Assembly (NCBI RefSeq): GCF_003097515.1
Contig: NZ_CP029188.1
Coordinates: 5,033,001 to 5,097,000, forward strand
Direction of reading: 5' to 3'
Length of the DNA stretch: 64,000 nucleotides
Origin: Streptomyces tirandamycinicus
Lineage (GTDB): Bacteria; Actinomycetota; Actinomycetes; Streptomycetales; Streptomycetaceae
In this document: positions 18,063 to 26,616 of the stretch, one piece after another
How positions within the stretch are numbered: the first letter of the stretch is position 1
How the letters are laid out: every line of letters begins with the position of its first letter
Made by a program: the position numbers and the translations under genes
The notes under the pieces: model-generated
Database searches by the model: none
The model's input: only the letters and a program-made list of their open reading frames with translations
Told to the model about the DNA's origin: nothing

Positions 18063-19214
18063 ATGACTGACAAGACAGCGGGCGGAGACGTCCGCCTCAC
18101 CGGGATCAGCAAGACCTACGGCTCGTTCACCGCCGTGCACCCGCTGGACCTGACCGTCCCCGAGGGCTCGTTCTTCGCCCTGCTCGGCGCCTCCGGCTGC
18201 GGCAAGACCACCACGCTGCGGATGATCGCCGGACTGGAGGACCCGACCACCGGCTCCGTCTTCCTCGGCGACCGGGACGTCACCGACCTCCCGCCGTACA
18301 AGCGCCCGGTCAACACCGTCTTCCAGAGCTACGCCCTCTTCCCCCACCTGACCATCCACGAGAACGTCGCCTTCGGGCTCCGCCGCCGCGGCATCAAGTC
18401 CGTGAAGAAGCAGGTCGACGAGATGCTGGAGCTCGTCCAGCTCGGCGACAAGGCCAGGCACAAGCCCCACCAGCTCTCCGGCGGCCAGCAGCAGCGCGTC
18501 GCCGTCGCCCGCGCGCTCATCAACCACCCCCAGGTGCTGCTGCTGGACGAGCCGCTCGGCGCCCTCGACCTCAAACTGCGCCGCCAGATGCAGCTGGAGC
18601 TCAAGCGCATCCAGACCGAGGTCGGCATCACCTTCGTCCACGTCACCCACGACCAGGAGGAGGCCATGACCATGGCCGACACGGTCGCGGTCATGAACGG
18701 CGGCCGGGTCGAGCAGCTGGGCGCACCCTCCGAGCTCTACGAGAACCCGCAGACGACCTTCGTCGCCAACTTCCTCGGCACCTCCAACCTCATCGAGGCC
18801 GAGGTCGCCGAGGCAACCGGCGGCGAGGTCGTGGTGACCGCGGCCGACGCCAAACTGCGGCTTCCCACCGCACGCTGCGCCACGCCGACCCGCACCGGCG
18901 GCAAGCTTCTCGTCGGTGTACGGCCCGAGAAGATCTCCCTGGCGCACGCCGACGACGCCGGTGACATAGCCGAGGGGCGCAACCGGTTCACCGGCAGGAT
19001 CGCGGACTCCAGCTTCATCGGCGTCTCCACCCAGTTCGTCATCGACAGCCCGGTCTGCCCGGAGCTGGAGGTGTACGTGCAGAACATCGAGCGGGACCCG
19101 CGCCTCGTCCCCGGCGCCGAGGTCGTCCTGCACTGGAACCCCGAGCACACGTTCGGCCTCGACGCCGCCATGGACATCGACGCGGGCGTGGAGACGGTGG
19201 AGGAGACAGCATGA
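18063..19214 (+). CDS. potA: spermidine/putrescine ABC transporter ATP-binding protein
   Basis: 383 residues from ATG 18063. Walker A LGASGCGKTT near 40, Q-loop VFQSYALFPH, signature LSGGQQQR near 140, Walker B VLLLDEP, H-loop VTHDQEE, followed by a C-terminal TOBE domain of about 130 residues, as in PotA. The stop overlaps the PotB start by 4 bases (ATGA). The frame is open upstream in the PotD antisense composition but the first start with homology is at 18063. Confidence 0.93.
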   Translation: MTDKTAGGDVRLTGISKTYGSFTAVHPLDLTVPEGSFFALLGASGCGKTTTLRMIAGLEDPTTGSVFLGDRDVTDLPPYKRPVNTVFQSYALFPHLTIHENVAFGLRRRGIKSVKKQVDEMLELVQLGDKARHKPHQLSGGQQQRVAVARALINHPQVLLLDEPLGALDLKLRRQMQLELKRIQTEVGITFVHVTHDQEEAMTMADTVAVMNGGRVEQLGAPSELYENPQTTFVANFLGTSNLIEAEVAEATGGEVVVTAADAKLRLPTARCATPTRTGGKLLVGVRPEKISLAHADDAGDIAEGRNRFTGRIADSSFIGVSTQFVIDSPVCPELEVYVQNIERDPRLVPGAEVVLHWNPEHTFGLDAAMDIDAGVETVEETA

Positions 19215-20146
19215 CCGTCACCGAGGCACCCCCCGCCTCGCCCGCCCCCGCCGGCACCGGACCGGTACCGCGCAAGCAGCCGGTGCGCCGCAAGCTGGTG
19301 CCGTACTGGCTGCTGCTGCCGGGCATCCTGTGGCTGCTGGTCTTCTTCGCCCTGCCGCTCGTCTACCAGGCGTCGACCTCCGTGCAGACCGGCTCACTGG
19401 AAGAGGGCTTCGAGGTCACCTGGCACTTCCAGACCTACTGGGACGCGCTCAGCGAGTACTACCCGCAGTTCCTGCGGTCGGTGCTGTACGCCGGCACGGC
19501 CACGATCCTGTGCCTGCTGCTCGGCTACCCGCTGGCGTACCTCATCGCGTTCAAGGCGGGACGCTGGCGCAATCTGCTGCTGGTGCTGGTCATCGCGCCG
19601 TTCTTCACCAGCTTCCTGATCCGGACGCTCGCGTGGAAGACGATCCTCGCGGACGGCGGACCGGTGGTGGACGTGCTCAACACCATCGGCTTCCTCGACG
19701 TCACCGGCTGGCTCGGGATGACCGAGGGGAACCGGGTGCTGGCCACCCCGCTCGCCGTGGTCACCGGTCTGACGTACAACTTCCTGCCGTTCATGATCCT
19801 TCCGCTCTACACCTCGCTGGAGCGGATCGACCCGCGGCTCCACGAGGCGGCCGGAGACCTGTACGCCAAGCCGTCGACCGTCTTCCGCAAGGTGACGTTC
19901 CCGCTGTCGATGCCGGGTGTCGTCTCCGGGACGCTGCTGACCTTCATCCCGGCCAGCGGCGACTACGTCAACGCCGAACTGCTCGGCTCCACCGACACCC
20001 GGATGGTCGGCAACGTCATCCAGTCGCAGTTCCTGCGGGTGCTCGACTACCCGACCGCGGCCGCGTTGTCGTTCATTCTCATGGCCGTCGTGCTGATCAT
20101 GGTGACGGTCTACATCCGCCGGGCCGGTACGGAGGATCTCGTCTGA
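19211..20146 (+). CDS. potB: spermidine/putrescine ABC transporter permease, PotB type
   Basis: 311 residues, about six transmembrane segments after a 35-residue Pro-rich cytoplasmic tail. The EAA loop reads HEAAGDLYAKPSTVFRKVTFPL near residue 215. The combination with PotA upstream and PotC downstream, with overlapping stop/start junctions on both sides, fixes its role as one half of the membrane channel of the polyamine importer. Confidence 0.92.
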   Translation: MTVTEAPPASPAPAGTGPVPRKQPVRRKLVPYWLLLPGILWLLVFFALPLVYQASTSVQTGSLEEGFEVTWHFQTYWDALSEYYPQFLRSVLYAGTATILCLLLGYPLAYLIAFKAGRWRNLLLVLVIAPFFTSFLIRTLAWKTILADGGPVVDVLNTIGFLDVTGWLGMTEGNRVLATPLAVVTGLTYNFLPFMILPLYTSLERIDPRLHEAAGDLYAKPSTVFRKVTFPLSMPGVVSGTLLTFIPASGDYVNAELLGSTDTRMVGNVIQSQFLRVLDYPTAAALSFILMAVVLIMVTVYIRRAGTEDLV

Positions 20147-20958
20147 TGCTGCGACTCTCGACGGCGTGGATACGCCGCAACCTGGTGGTGATCGCGGGCC
20201 TGCTCACGCTCGCGTACCTGATCCTGCCGAACATCATCGTGATGGTGTTCTCCTTCAACAAGCCGGCCGGGCGCTTCAACTACTCCTGGCGGGAGTTCTC
20301 CACCCACGCGTGGCAGGACCCGTGCGGCGTCTCCGGCATCTGCGACTCGCTCAGCCTCTCGCTGTGGATCGCGCTCTGGGCGACGATCGGTGCCACGGTC
20401 CTCGGCTCGATGATCGCCTTCGCGCTCGTCCGCTACCGGTTCCGGGCCCGCGGGGCGATCAACTCACTGATCTTCCTGCCGATGGCGATGCCCGAGGTCG
20501 TCATGGCGGCCTCGCTGCTGACGCTCTTCCTCAACCTGGGGGCGGAGCTCGGCCCGACGACCATTCTGATCGCGCACACCATGTTCTGCCTCAGTTTCGT
20601 CGTGGTGGCGGTCAAGGCGCGGGTGATGTCGATGGACCCCAGGCTGGAGGAGGCCGCCAAGGACCTCTACGCGGGACCCGTGCAGACCTTCCTGCGGGTC
20701 ACGCTGCCGATCGCGGCGCCGGGCATCGCCGCGGGCGCGATGCTCGCCTTCGCGCTCTCGTTCGACGACTTCATCATCACCAACTTCAACTCGGGCAACA
20801 CGGTCACCTTCCCGATGTTCGTCTGGGGCTCGGCCCAGCGCGGCACGCCCGTCCAGATCAACGTCATCGGTACGGCCATGTTCGCCCTCGCCGTCATCGT
20901 CGTCGTCGCGGGTCAGATCATCAGCGGCCGGCGGCGGAAGACCGCGCAGTCCGCGTAG
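20146..20958 (+). CDS. potC: spermidine/putrescine ABC transporter permease, PotC type
   Basis: 270 residues from the ATG that overlaps the PotB stop by one base. About six transmembrane segments and the EAA loop EEAAKDLYAGPVQTFLRVTLPI near residue 170; SFDDFIITNFNSG near 205 is typical of PotC. Second half of the polyamine channel. A degenerate repeat separates it from the next gene of the cluster. Confidence 0.92.
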   Translation: MLRLSTAWIRRNLVVIAGLLTLAYLILPNIIVMVFSFNKPAGRFNYSWREFSTHAWQDPCGVSGICDSLSLSLWIALWATIGATVLGSMIAFALVRYRFRARGAINSLIFLPMAMPEVVMAASLLTLFLNLGAELGPTTILIAHTMFCLSFVVVAVKARVMSMDPRLEEAAKDLYAGPVQTFLRVTLPIAAPGIAAGAMLAFALSFDDFIITNFNSGNTVTFPMFVWGSAQRGTPVQINVIGTAMFALAVIVVVAGQIISGRRRKTAQSA

Positions 20959-21070
20959 CGGCAAGCGGCAAGCGGCGAGCAGCAGCAAGCGGCAGCAAGC
21001 AGCGGTAGCAGGCAAGCAGCGAACAGCAAGCGGTAGGCAGCAGCATGCAGCACCGAGTAGCACCGAGTAG
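20959..21070. repeat. degenerate GCAAGCGGCA-type repeat tract
   Basis: About 110 bases made of variants of AAGCGGC/AAGCAGC followed by two copies of CACCGAGTAG. It fills the gap between potC and the FAD oxidoreductase gene. It has low purine-strand balance (few T) and is probably slippage-derived. Confidence 0.75.
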
Positions 21071-21091
21071 CGCCACGAAGGAGTGGAAACC

Positions 21092-22504
21092 ATGGCCCCA
21101 GCAGCCATGACCTTTGCCTCATCACTCTCCGACGCCCAGCCCGTCCCCTTCTGGCTGGAAGACCCCGGCAAGCCCGCCGCCCTGCCCGCCCTCACCGGCG
21201 ACGAGAGGACCGATCTGCTCGTCGTCGGCGGCGGCTACAGCGGACTGTGGACCGCGCTCCTCGCCAAGGAGCGGGACCCGCGGCGGGACGTCGTCCTGGT
21301 CGAGGGCCGCGAGGTGGGCTGGGCCGCCTCGGGCCGAAACGGCGGCTTCTGCGCCGCTTCCCTGACCCACGGTCTCGCAAACGGCCTGGCCCGCTGGCCG
21401 GACGACCTGGCCAGGCTGGAGGAGCTCGGCGCGCGGAACCTCGACGCCATCGAGGCCGCCGTCGCCCGCTACGGCATCGACTGCGACTTCGAGCGCACCG
21501 GCGAGATCGACGTGGCCACCGAGCCGTACCAGCTCGACGAGCTCCGGGCGCTGCACGAGGAGGCCGGCCGGCTCGGCTTCGGCGGTCTGGAACTGCTGGA
21601 CCGGGACGCCGTGCGCGCCGAGGTCGATTCCCCGACCTTCCTCGGCGGCCTCTGGGACCGTCAGGGGGTGGCGATGCTCCACCCGGCCAGGCTGGCCTGG
21701 GGCCTCAAGCGGGCCTGCCTCGACCTCGGTGTACGGATCTACGAGAACACCCGGGCGCTCGACCTGTCCCCCGCGGGCGCCGGCATGGCCGTGCGCACCT
21801 CCTACGGCCGGGTCTTCGCCCGGCGGATCGCGCTCGGCACGAACGTCTTCCCCTCGCTCGTCAAGCGGATCCGCCCGTACACCGTGCCGGTGTACGACTA
21901 CGCGCTGATGACCGAGCCGCTCTCGCCCGCCCAGCGCGAGGCGATCGGCTGGCGCAACCGGCAGGGCCTCGGCGACAGCGCCAACCAGTTCCACTACTTC
22001 CGGATCACCGCCGACGACCGGATCCTCTGGGGCGGCTACGACGCCGTCTACCCGTACGGTGGGAAGGTCACCGCCGAGATGGACCACCGGCCGGAGACGT
22101 ACCTGAAACTGGCTGGCCAGTTCTTCGCGTGCTTCCCGCAACTGGAAGGCCTGCGCTTCACCCATGCGTGGGGCGGTGCCATCGACACCTGCTCGCGCTT
22201 CTCGGCGTTCTTCGGCACGGCGCACGGGGGAAAGGTCGCCTACGCGGCCGGGTACACCGGGCTCGGCGTCGGCGCCACCCGCTTCGGCGGCGATGTGATG
22301 CTCGACCTGCTCGACGGCGAGCGCACCGAGCGCACCGAGCTGGCGATGGTCCGCAAGAAGCCGCTGCCGTTCCCGCCGGAGCCGGTGGCCTGGGCCGGAA
22401 TCGGCCTCACCAAGTGGTCGCTGGCCCGGGCGGACGCCCGCGGCGGCCGGCGCAATCTGTGGCTGAGGACGATGGACCGGCTCGGCCTCGGATTCGACAG
22501 CTGA
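21092..22504 (+). CDS. FAD-dependent oxidoreductase of the PuuB/DadA family
   Basis: 470 residues from ATG 21092, with GAAGGAGTGG 5 bases upstream. N-terminal FAD dinucleotide fold DLLVVGGGYSGLWTALLAKE near residues 32-51, then VEGREVGWAASGRNGGFC, and the C-terminal closing block GYTGLGVGATRFGGDVMLDLL. The family includes gamma-glutamylputrescine oxidase and related amine oxidases. As the last gene of the polyamine operon it is likely to oxidise putrescine or a derivative to the aldehyde used by the dehydrogenases. Confidence 0.88.
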   Translation: MAPAAMTFASSLSDAQPVPFWLEDPGKPAALPALTGDERTDLLVVGGGYSGLWTALLAKERDPRRDVVLVEGREVGWAASGRNGGFCAASLTHGLANGLARWPDDLARLEELGARNLDAIEAAVARYGIDCDFERTGEIDVATEPYQLDELRALHEEAGRLGFGGLELLDRDAVRAEVDSPTFLGGLWDRQGVAMLHPARLAWGLKRACLDLGVRIYENTRALDLSPAGAGMAVRTSYGRVFARRIALGTNVFPSLVKRIRPYTVPVYDYALMTEPLSPAQREAIGWRNRQGLGDSANQFHYFRITADDRILWGGYDAVYPYGGKVTAEMDHRPETYLKLAGQFFACFPQLEGLRFTHAWGGAIDTCSRFSAFFGTAHGGKVAYAAGYTGLGVGATRFGGDVMLDLLDGERTERTELAMVRKKPLPFPPEPVAWAGIGLTKWSLARADARGGRRNLWLRTMDRLGLGFDS

Positions 22505-22600
22505 CACCTCCGCGTACGGACGGCGGCCGCGCGCCCACCCGGCGCCCGGCCGCCGGCCTTGCCGTGCCGCCTCGCAGCACGTCCGGATCTCCCGGTGCTT

Positions 22601-22654
22601 CCGGCTGTCCCGGCCGTCCCGGCCGTCCCGGCCGTCCCGGCCGTCCCGGCTCTC
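22601..22654. repeat. 9-bp tandem repeat CCGGCCGTC
   Basis: Six head-to-tail units of CCGGCYGTC/CCGGCTCTC, the middle four identical. Further related GTCCTCGTCCGTCCC units follow to about 22706. The gap between the oxidoreductase and the next gene (22505-22869) holds nothing else recognisable. Confidence 0.85.
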
Positions 22655-22869
22655 CGGGTACTCCCCGCCCTTACGGTCCTCGTCCGTCCCGGTCCTCGTC
22701 CGTCCCGGTCCTTCCGGCTGTCCCGGTGCTCCCGGCTGTAGCGGCTCCCTGACGGACATGTTTCACCGGCTGCCCGAACCCGCGTCATAGCACGGGCGGT
22801 TCCCGCTCTCCACGGGTGAACGCACGGACCGCGCACGCGGCGAGGCGCACGGAAACGGAGGCTGGGGAG

Positions 22870-23361
22870 ATGACGGGAACCGGGGGCCGGCGGACCGGTG
22901 CGGCGGTGGAGTGGCTGGTGTCGGCCGCATCCGACCCCGAGGGCAGGCGCAGGCGGTGGGAGAGTGACCCCAGGGGGCTGGTGCTGCTCCCGGCGGGCCG
23001 GCACTGGGACGTGCTCGTCCTGCCCGGCAGGATCGCCGGGCCGACGCTGGACGTGCTGAAGCGGCTCACCGGCCGGCCGGGGCCGGTCCTGGCCGACTTC
23101 GGCGCCGTCCGCCGTGGCCCTGCCACGGCGCCGCGCATGGGCTTCTTCGTGCCGCCGGGAGTGTCGGAGTGGTGGGTCGCCACGGGTACGCACACCGCGG
23201 GGCGCGGTGCCTGGGTGGTGCTCCCGTACCCCGGCCGGACCGCCGGGGGCGTGCGCTGGCTGGTTCTCCCGGACGGGTCGGGCACCCTCACCGACCCCGC
23301 ACTGCTGGAGCTGGCCATGCACGAGGCGGCGGCTCTGGTCGCCTGCGAGGGGGAGGGATGA
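22870..23361 (+). CDS. conserved hypothetical protein
   Basis: 163 residues from ATG 22870 (GGAGG 9 bases upstream). Starts RRTGAAVEWLVSAASDP, then VLLPAGRHWDVLVLPG, GFFVPPGVSEWW and WLVLPDGSGTLTDPALLELAMHEAA. This resembles small Streptomyces proteins often labelled as bifunctional DNA primase/polymerase-related, but no catalytic motif of that family is visible. No signal peptide or membrane segment. Function unknown; conserved in the genus as far as I can recall. Confidence 0.7.
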   Translation: MTGTGGRRTGAAVEWLVSAASDPEGRRRRWESDPRGLVLLPAGRHWDVLVLPGRIAGPTLDVLKRLTGRPGPVLADFGAVRRGPATAPRMGFFVPPGVSEWWVATGTHTAGRGAWVVLPYPGRTAGGVRWLVLPDGSGTLTDPALLELAMHEAAALVACEGEG

Positions 23362-23475
23362 CGGCGACAGGGGAAGGCGGCTGACCGGGAAGGCCCACCG
23401 GGGTTCCCGCCGGGGTTCCCGCCGGACCGGACCGGCGGCTCCCGGCCGTGCGGGGCGGCCCCAAGACCCGGTCGA

Positions 23476-24426
23476 TCAACCCGGACCGGTTCGGCAGCCG
23501 GGCGCTTCGGTGGTACGGCGGCTCCCGACCCTGGAGCAGGCCGCCACCGCACCGGCCAGCAGCACCCCGCACAGGGACCAGCTCGCGAGGACGTCCAGCG
23601 GCCAGTGGTGGCCGCGCAGCACCAGCCCGATGCCCGTCGCCACGGTGAGCAGCGCGGCGACGGGCATCAGCCGTCTGCCGACGAGGAGGGCGGCTCCGGC
23701 GTACGCCACCAGCGCGGTCGCGGCGTGGCCCGACGGGAAGTACCCCGTCTCCGGGGTCAGCGGACCCGGCCGGTCCGTCAGTGCCTTCAGCGGAGCCACC
23801 AGGGCCGGTATCAGGGCCATGGCGACGGCGACCGCCGCCGCGGGTACCCACTGGCGGCGGCGCAGCGCCAGACCGGCGGCCGCGGCCAGGACCGGCAGGG
23901 CGACCTGCATGTTGCCGAGGTCGGCGAGGAACTCGGTGAGGTACGCGGGGCCGCTGCCCACGACCGCCCGGTCGACGCGCTCGTCCAGCGCGCGCAGCGG
24001 ACCGTGGGCCACGACCTGCCAGGTGATCAGGGCGAGGAGGACGGCGCACGCGGCCGCGACGACGGCGGGGGCGCCCAGCGGTCCGCGCGGTCCGCGCAAT
24101 GCCGGGAATCCGGGGAGTCCGGGGAACGCGGTCCGGGGGGATCCGCCGGGTCGGAGGAAGCCGGATCGGAGGAACCCGGATCGGAGGAACCCGGATCGGA
24201 GGAAGGAGGACGGCCGCCCCGGAACAGGGGGGGTGGTTCCGGGACGGCCGTGAGGATCGGTGCGCCGCGCGCCCCGGGGGGTTTGGGGCGGGCGGCCGTC
24301 CGATCGGAGAGGAGATCCGGAGCACGAGGCTCCGGTGGTGTGCGCCAGGGCACGCCCAGAGCGGGGCTGGGGAGGCCACGCCCTGGATTCGCCCGCAGTC
24401 TCCTGCGAGCGGGGTGTTTCTCTCAT
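23476..24426 (-). CDS. PAP2 family phosphatase (membrane)
   Basis: About six transmembrane segments and the three PAP2 motifs: KALTDRPGPL near residue 200, FPSGHAAT near 215, and LRGHHWPLDVLASW near 265. Such enzymes dephosphorylate undecaprenyl pyrophosphate or phosphatidate at the membrane. The start is uncertain: the frame is open to 24534, and between residues about 70 and 92 it passes through a 15-bp tandem repeat encoding FLRSG three times, so the true protein may start after it. ATG 24426 is a guess. Confidence 0.72.
   Translation of the reverse strand: MRETPRSQETAGESRAWPPQPRSGRALAHTTGASCSGSPLRSDGRPPQTPRGARRTDPHGRPGTTPPVPGRPSSFLRSGFLRSGFLRSGFLRPGGSPRTAFPGLPGFPALRGPRGPLGAPAVVAAACAVLLALITWQVVAHGPLRALDERVDRAVVGSGPAYLTEFLADLGNMQVALPVLAAAAGLALRRRQWVPAAAVAVAMALIPALVAPLKALTDRPGPLTPETGYFPSGHAATALVAYAGAALLVGRRLMPVAALLTVATGIGLVLRGHHWPLDVLASWSLCGVLLAGAVAACSRVGSRRTTEAPGCRTGPG
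24161..24205. repeat. 15-bp tandem repeat in the PAP2 5-prime region
   Basis: Three units of CCGGATCGGAGGAAC (last one ending AAG), preceded by a partial unit. In the minus frame it encodes FLRSG repeats. Note that the plus strand contains GGAGGAA ribosome-binding-like cores. Confidence 0.85.
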
Positions 24427-24550
24427 CTGCGGAAACCGTACGGCAGCAGGAGGGGGGACCGACAGCGGGAATGCCATCCCGCCATTGCCCCCCCACACCT
24501 TCTTCACAGAGAGCGCGCGATTACGGGCGGTCACACCCCGCGCGTCCCGC

Positions 24551-25885
24551 TCAGACGCCCGCGAGCGCCGTCTCGATGACGTCCAGTCCCTCGTTGAGCA
24601 GGTCCTCGCCGATCACCAGCGGGGGCAGGAAGCGGAGCACGTTGCCGTAGGTGCCGCAGGTGAGCACGAGGACGCCCTCGGCGTGGCAGGCCTTGGCGAG
24701 CGCGCCGGCGGCCTCGGCGTTGGGCTCCTTGGTGGCGCGGTCCTTGACCAGCTCGATCGCGATCATGCCGCCTCGGCCGCGGATGTCGCCGATGACGTCG
24801 AACTTCTCCGCCATCGCGGAGAGGCGGCCCTTCATGACCTCCTCGATGCGCTTGGCCTTGCCGTTGAGGTCCTGCTCGCGCATGGTCTCGATGGCGCCGA
24901 GCGCACCGGCGCAGGCGACCGGGTTGCCGCCGTAGGTGCCGCCGAGGCCACCCGCGTGGGCGGCGTCCATGATCTCGGCGCGCCCGGTGACGGCGGACAG
25001 CGGCAGGCCGCCGGCGATGCCCTTGGCGGTGGTGATCAGGTCCGGGACGATGCCCTCGTCCTCGCAGGCGAACCACTGGCCGGTGCGGCAGAAGCCGGAC
25101 TGGATCTCGTCCGCGACGAACACGATGCCGTGGTCCTTGGCGAACCGCGCGACCGCCGGGAGGAAGCCCTTCGCCGGCTCGATGAAGCCGCCCTCGCCGA
25201 GGACCGGCTCGATGATGATCGCTGCGACGTTGTCCGGGCCGATCTGCTTGGTGATCTGGTCGATGGCCTGGGCGGCGGCTTCGGGACCGCAGTTGTCCGG
25301 GCCGCTGGGCCAGCGGTAGCCGTAGGCGACCGGTACGCGGTACACCTCGGGGGCGAACGGGCCGAAGCCGTGCTTGTACGGCATGTTCTTCGCGGTCAGC
25401 GCCATGGTGAGGTTGGTGCGGCCGTGGTAGCCGTGGTCGAAGACGACGACGGCCTGGCGCTTGGTGTACGCACGCGCGATCTTGACGGCGTTCTCGACGG
25501 CCTCGGCGCCCGAGTTGAACAGCGCCGACTTCTTGGCGTGGTCGCCCGGGGTGAGCTCGGCCAGGGCCTCACAGACCTCGACGTAGCCCTCGTACGGCGT
25601 GACCATGAAGCAGGTGTGGGTGAAGTCCGCGAGCTGTGCGGAGGCGCGGCGTACCACGGCCTCGGCCGAGGCACCCACGGTGGTCACGGCGATACCGGAC
25701 CCGAAGTCGATCAGACGGTTGCCGTCGACGTCCTCGATGATGCCGCCGTCGGCACGCGCGGTGAACACCGGCAGCACGGAGCCCACGCCGCCCGCGACCG
25801 CGGAGAGGCGGCGGGCCTGCAGCTCCTGCGACTTGGGGCCGGGGATGGCGGTGACGACGCGGCGCTCCTGCGGAATTGCGCTCAT
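24551..25885 (-). CDS. gabT: 4-aminobutyrate aminotransferase
   Basis: 444 residues from ATG 25885, with AGGAGC upstream; the frame stays open to 25915. Class III PLP aminotransferase: FNSGAEAVENAVKIARAYT, IIIEPVLGEGGF, VADEIQSGFCRTG, and the cofactor lysine in TTAKGIAGGLPLSAV near residue 283. The E-x-G-F/IQSGFGRTG-like pattern is that of GABA transaminases, giving succinate semialdehyde from GABA. Its place beside the polyamine cluster closes the putrescine-to-succinate-semialdehyde route. No succinate-semialdehyde dehydrogenase distinct from the two aldehyde dehydrogenases is present in the window. Confidence 0.92.
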   Translation of the reverse strand: MSAIPQERRVVTAIPGPKSQELQARRLSAVAGGVGSVLPVFTARADGGIIEDVDGNRLIDFGSGIAVTTVGASAEAVVRRASAQLADFTHTCFMVTPYEGYVEVCEALAELTPGDHAKKSALFNSGAEAVENAVKIARAYTKRQAVVVFDHGYHGRTNLTMALTAKNMPYKHGFGPFAPEVYRVPVAYGYRWPSGPDNCGPEAAAQAIDQITKQIGPDNVAAIIIEPVLGEGGFIEPAKGFLPAVARFAKDHGIVFVADEIQSGFCRTGQWFACEDEGIVPDLITTAKGIAGGLPLSAVTGRAEIMDAAHAGGLGGTYGGNPVACAGALGAIETMREQDLNGKAKRIEEVMKGRLSAMAEKFDVIGDIRGRGGMIAIELVKDRATKEPNAEAAGALAKACHAEGVLVLTCGTYGNVLRFLPPLVIGEDLLNEGLDVIETALAGV

Positions 25886-26072
25886 GAGGGCTCCTGGGGG
25901 TGTTTCCGGACGCACTTCTTCTTTCTTCGCAGGCTAGGTCCGGTCCGGGGGGTCCGGCATGCTCCGTTCGGTAGTGGTGGGGGCGTGTCCTTGTCCGTGG
26001 CGGACATAGAGCGCGGAGGGTGCGGCGGGGCGGGCCTGCCGACCGGGGGCGCCCCGGCCGCGAAGGGCTCCC

Positions 26073-26158
26073 GCGGACGGGCAGCGGACGGGCGGCGGAC
26101 GGGCGGCGGACGGGCGGCGGACGAGTGGCGGCGAGTGGCGGCGAGTGGCGGACGAGTG
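26073..26158. repeat. 11-bp tandem repeat GCGGACGGGCG
   Basis: Eight head-to-tail units: four of GCGGACGGGCR, then GCGGACGAGTG, two 10-base GCGGCGAGTG and a final GCGGACGAGTG. It lies in the gap between gabT and the truncated ABC ATPase gene, where a promoter would be expected. Confidence 0.85.
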
Positions 26159-26196
26159 GCGGCCGGGCCTCGCGGCCGGGGCGCGCCGCAGGGCCG

Positions 26197-26472
26197 GTGC
26201 GGGGCCTGCACAAGCACTATCCGCTCACCCGGGGCATCGTGTTCCGGAAGCAGGTGGGGGCGGTCAGGGCGGTCGACGGTGTCGACCTCGACCTGTTCGC
26301 CGGCGAGACGCTCGGCGTGGTGGGCGAGTCCGGCTGCGGGAAGTCCACCCTCGCGAAGCTGCTGGTCAACCTGGAGCGGCCGACGAGCGGGGTCATCCGG
26401 TACAAGGGGGAGGACGTCACCCGGCTGTCGGCGCGGGCGCTGAAGGCCGTCCGCCGCAACATCCAGATCGTG
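26197..26472 (+). pseudogene. oligopeptide/dipeptide ABC transporter ATP-binding protein, truncated
   Basis: From GTG 26197 the frame reads VRGLHKHYPLTRG, then VGAVRAVDGVDLDL, Walker A GESGCGKST, and ends its homology at AVRRNIQIV. In intact DppF/OppF proteins this is followed by FQDPYxSLNPR, the signature and Walker B; here the sequence switches to unrelated DNA after 26472. About 92 of roughly 330 residues remain, so no functional ATPase can result. No other part of the gene is seen elsewhere in the window. This break marks the edge of the mobile region. Confidence 0.85.
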
Positions 26473-26543
26473 GGCGGGCCTGTGCGGCGCTTGGGGACGC
26501 TCGCTCCACGGATCGCTGCTGCTGGCCATCCCACGACGGTAAC

Positions 26544-26564
26544 GGCAGGCACTGACAGCCTGCC
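26544..26564 (-). terminator. hairpin downstream of traA
   Basis: GGCAGGC ACTGACA GCCTGCC: a 7-bp stem with 7-base loop, 53 bases past the traA stop on the minus strand. Confidence 0.55.
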
Positions 26565-26616
26565 AGGGGTACCCGACCGATGCGGCAGTCCGCTCCGTAC
26601 CTCAAGTGGGGCAGGG

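Noticed and set aside
22601..22706. Possible CRISPR array from regular repeats
   Set aside because: Units are 9 or 15 bases, directly abutting without spacers and without cas genes nearby. No CRISPR array was found in the window.
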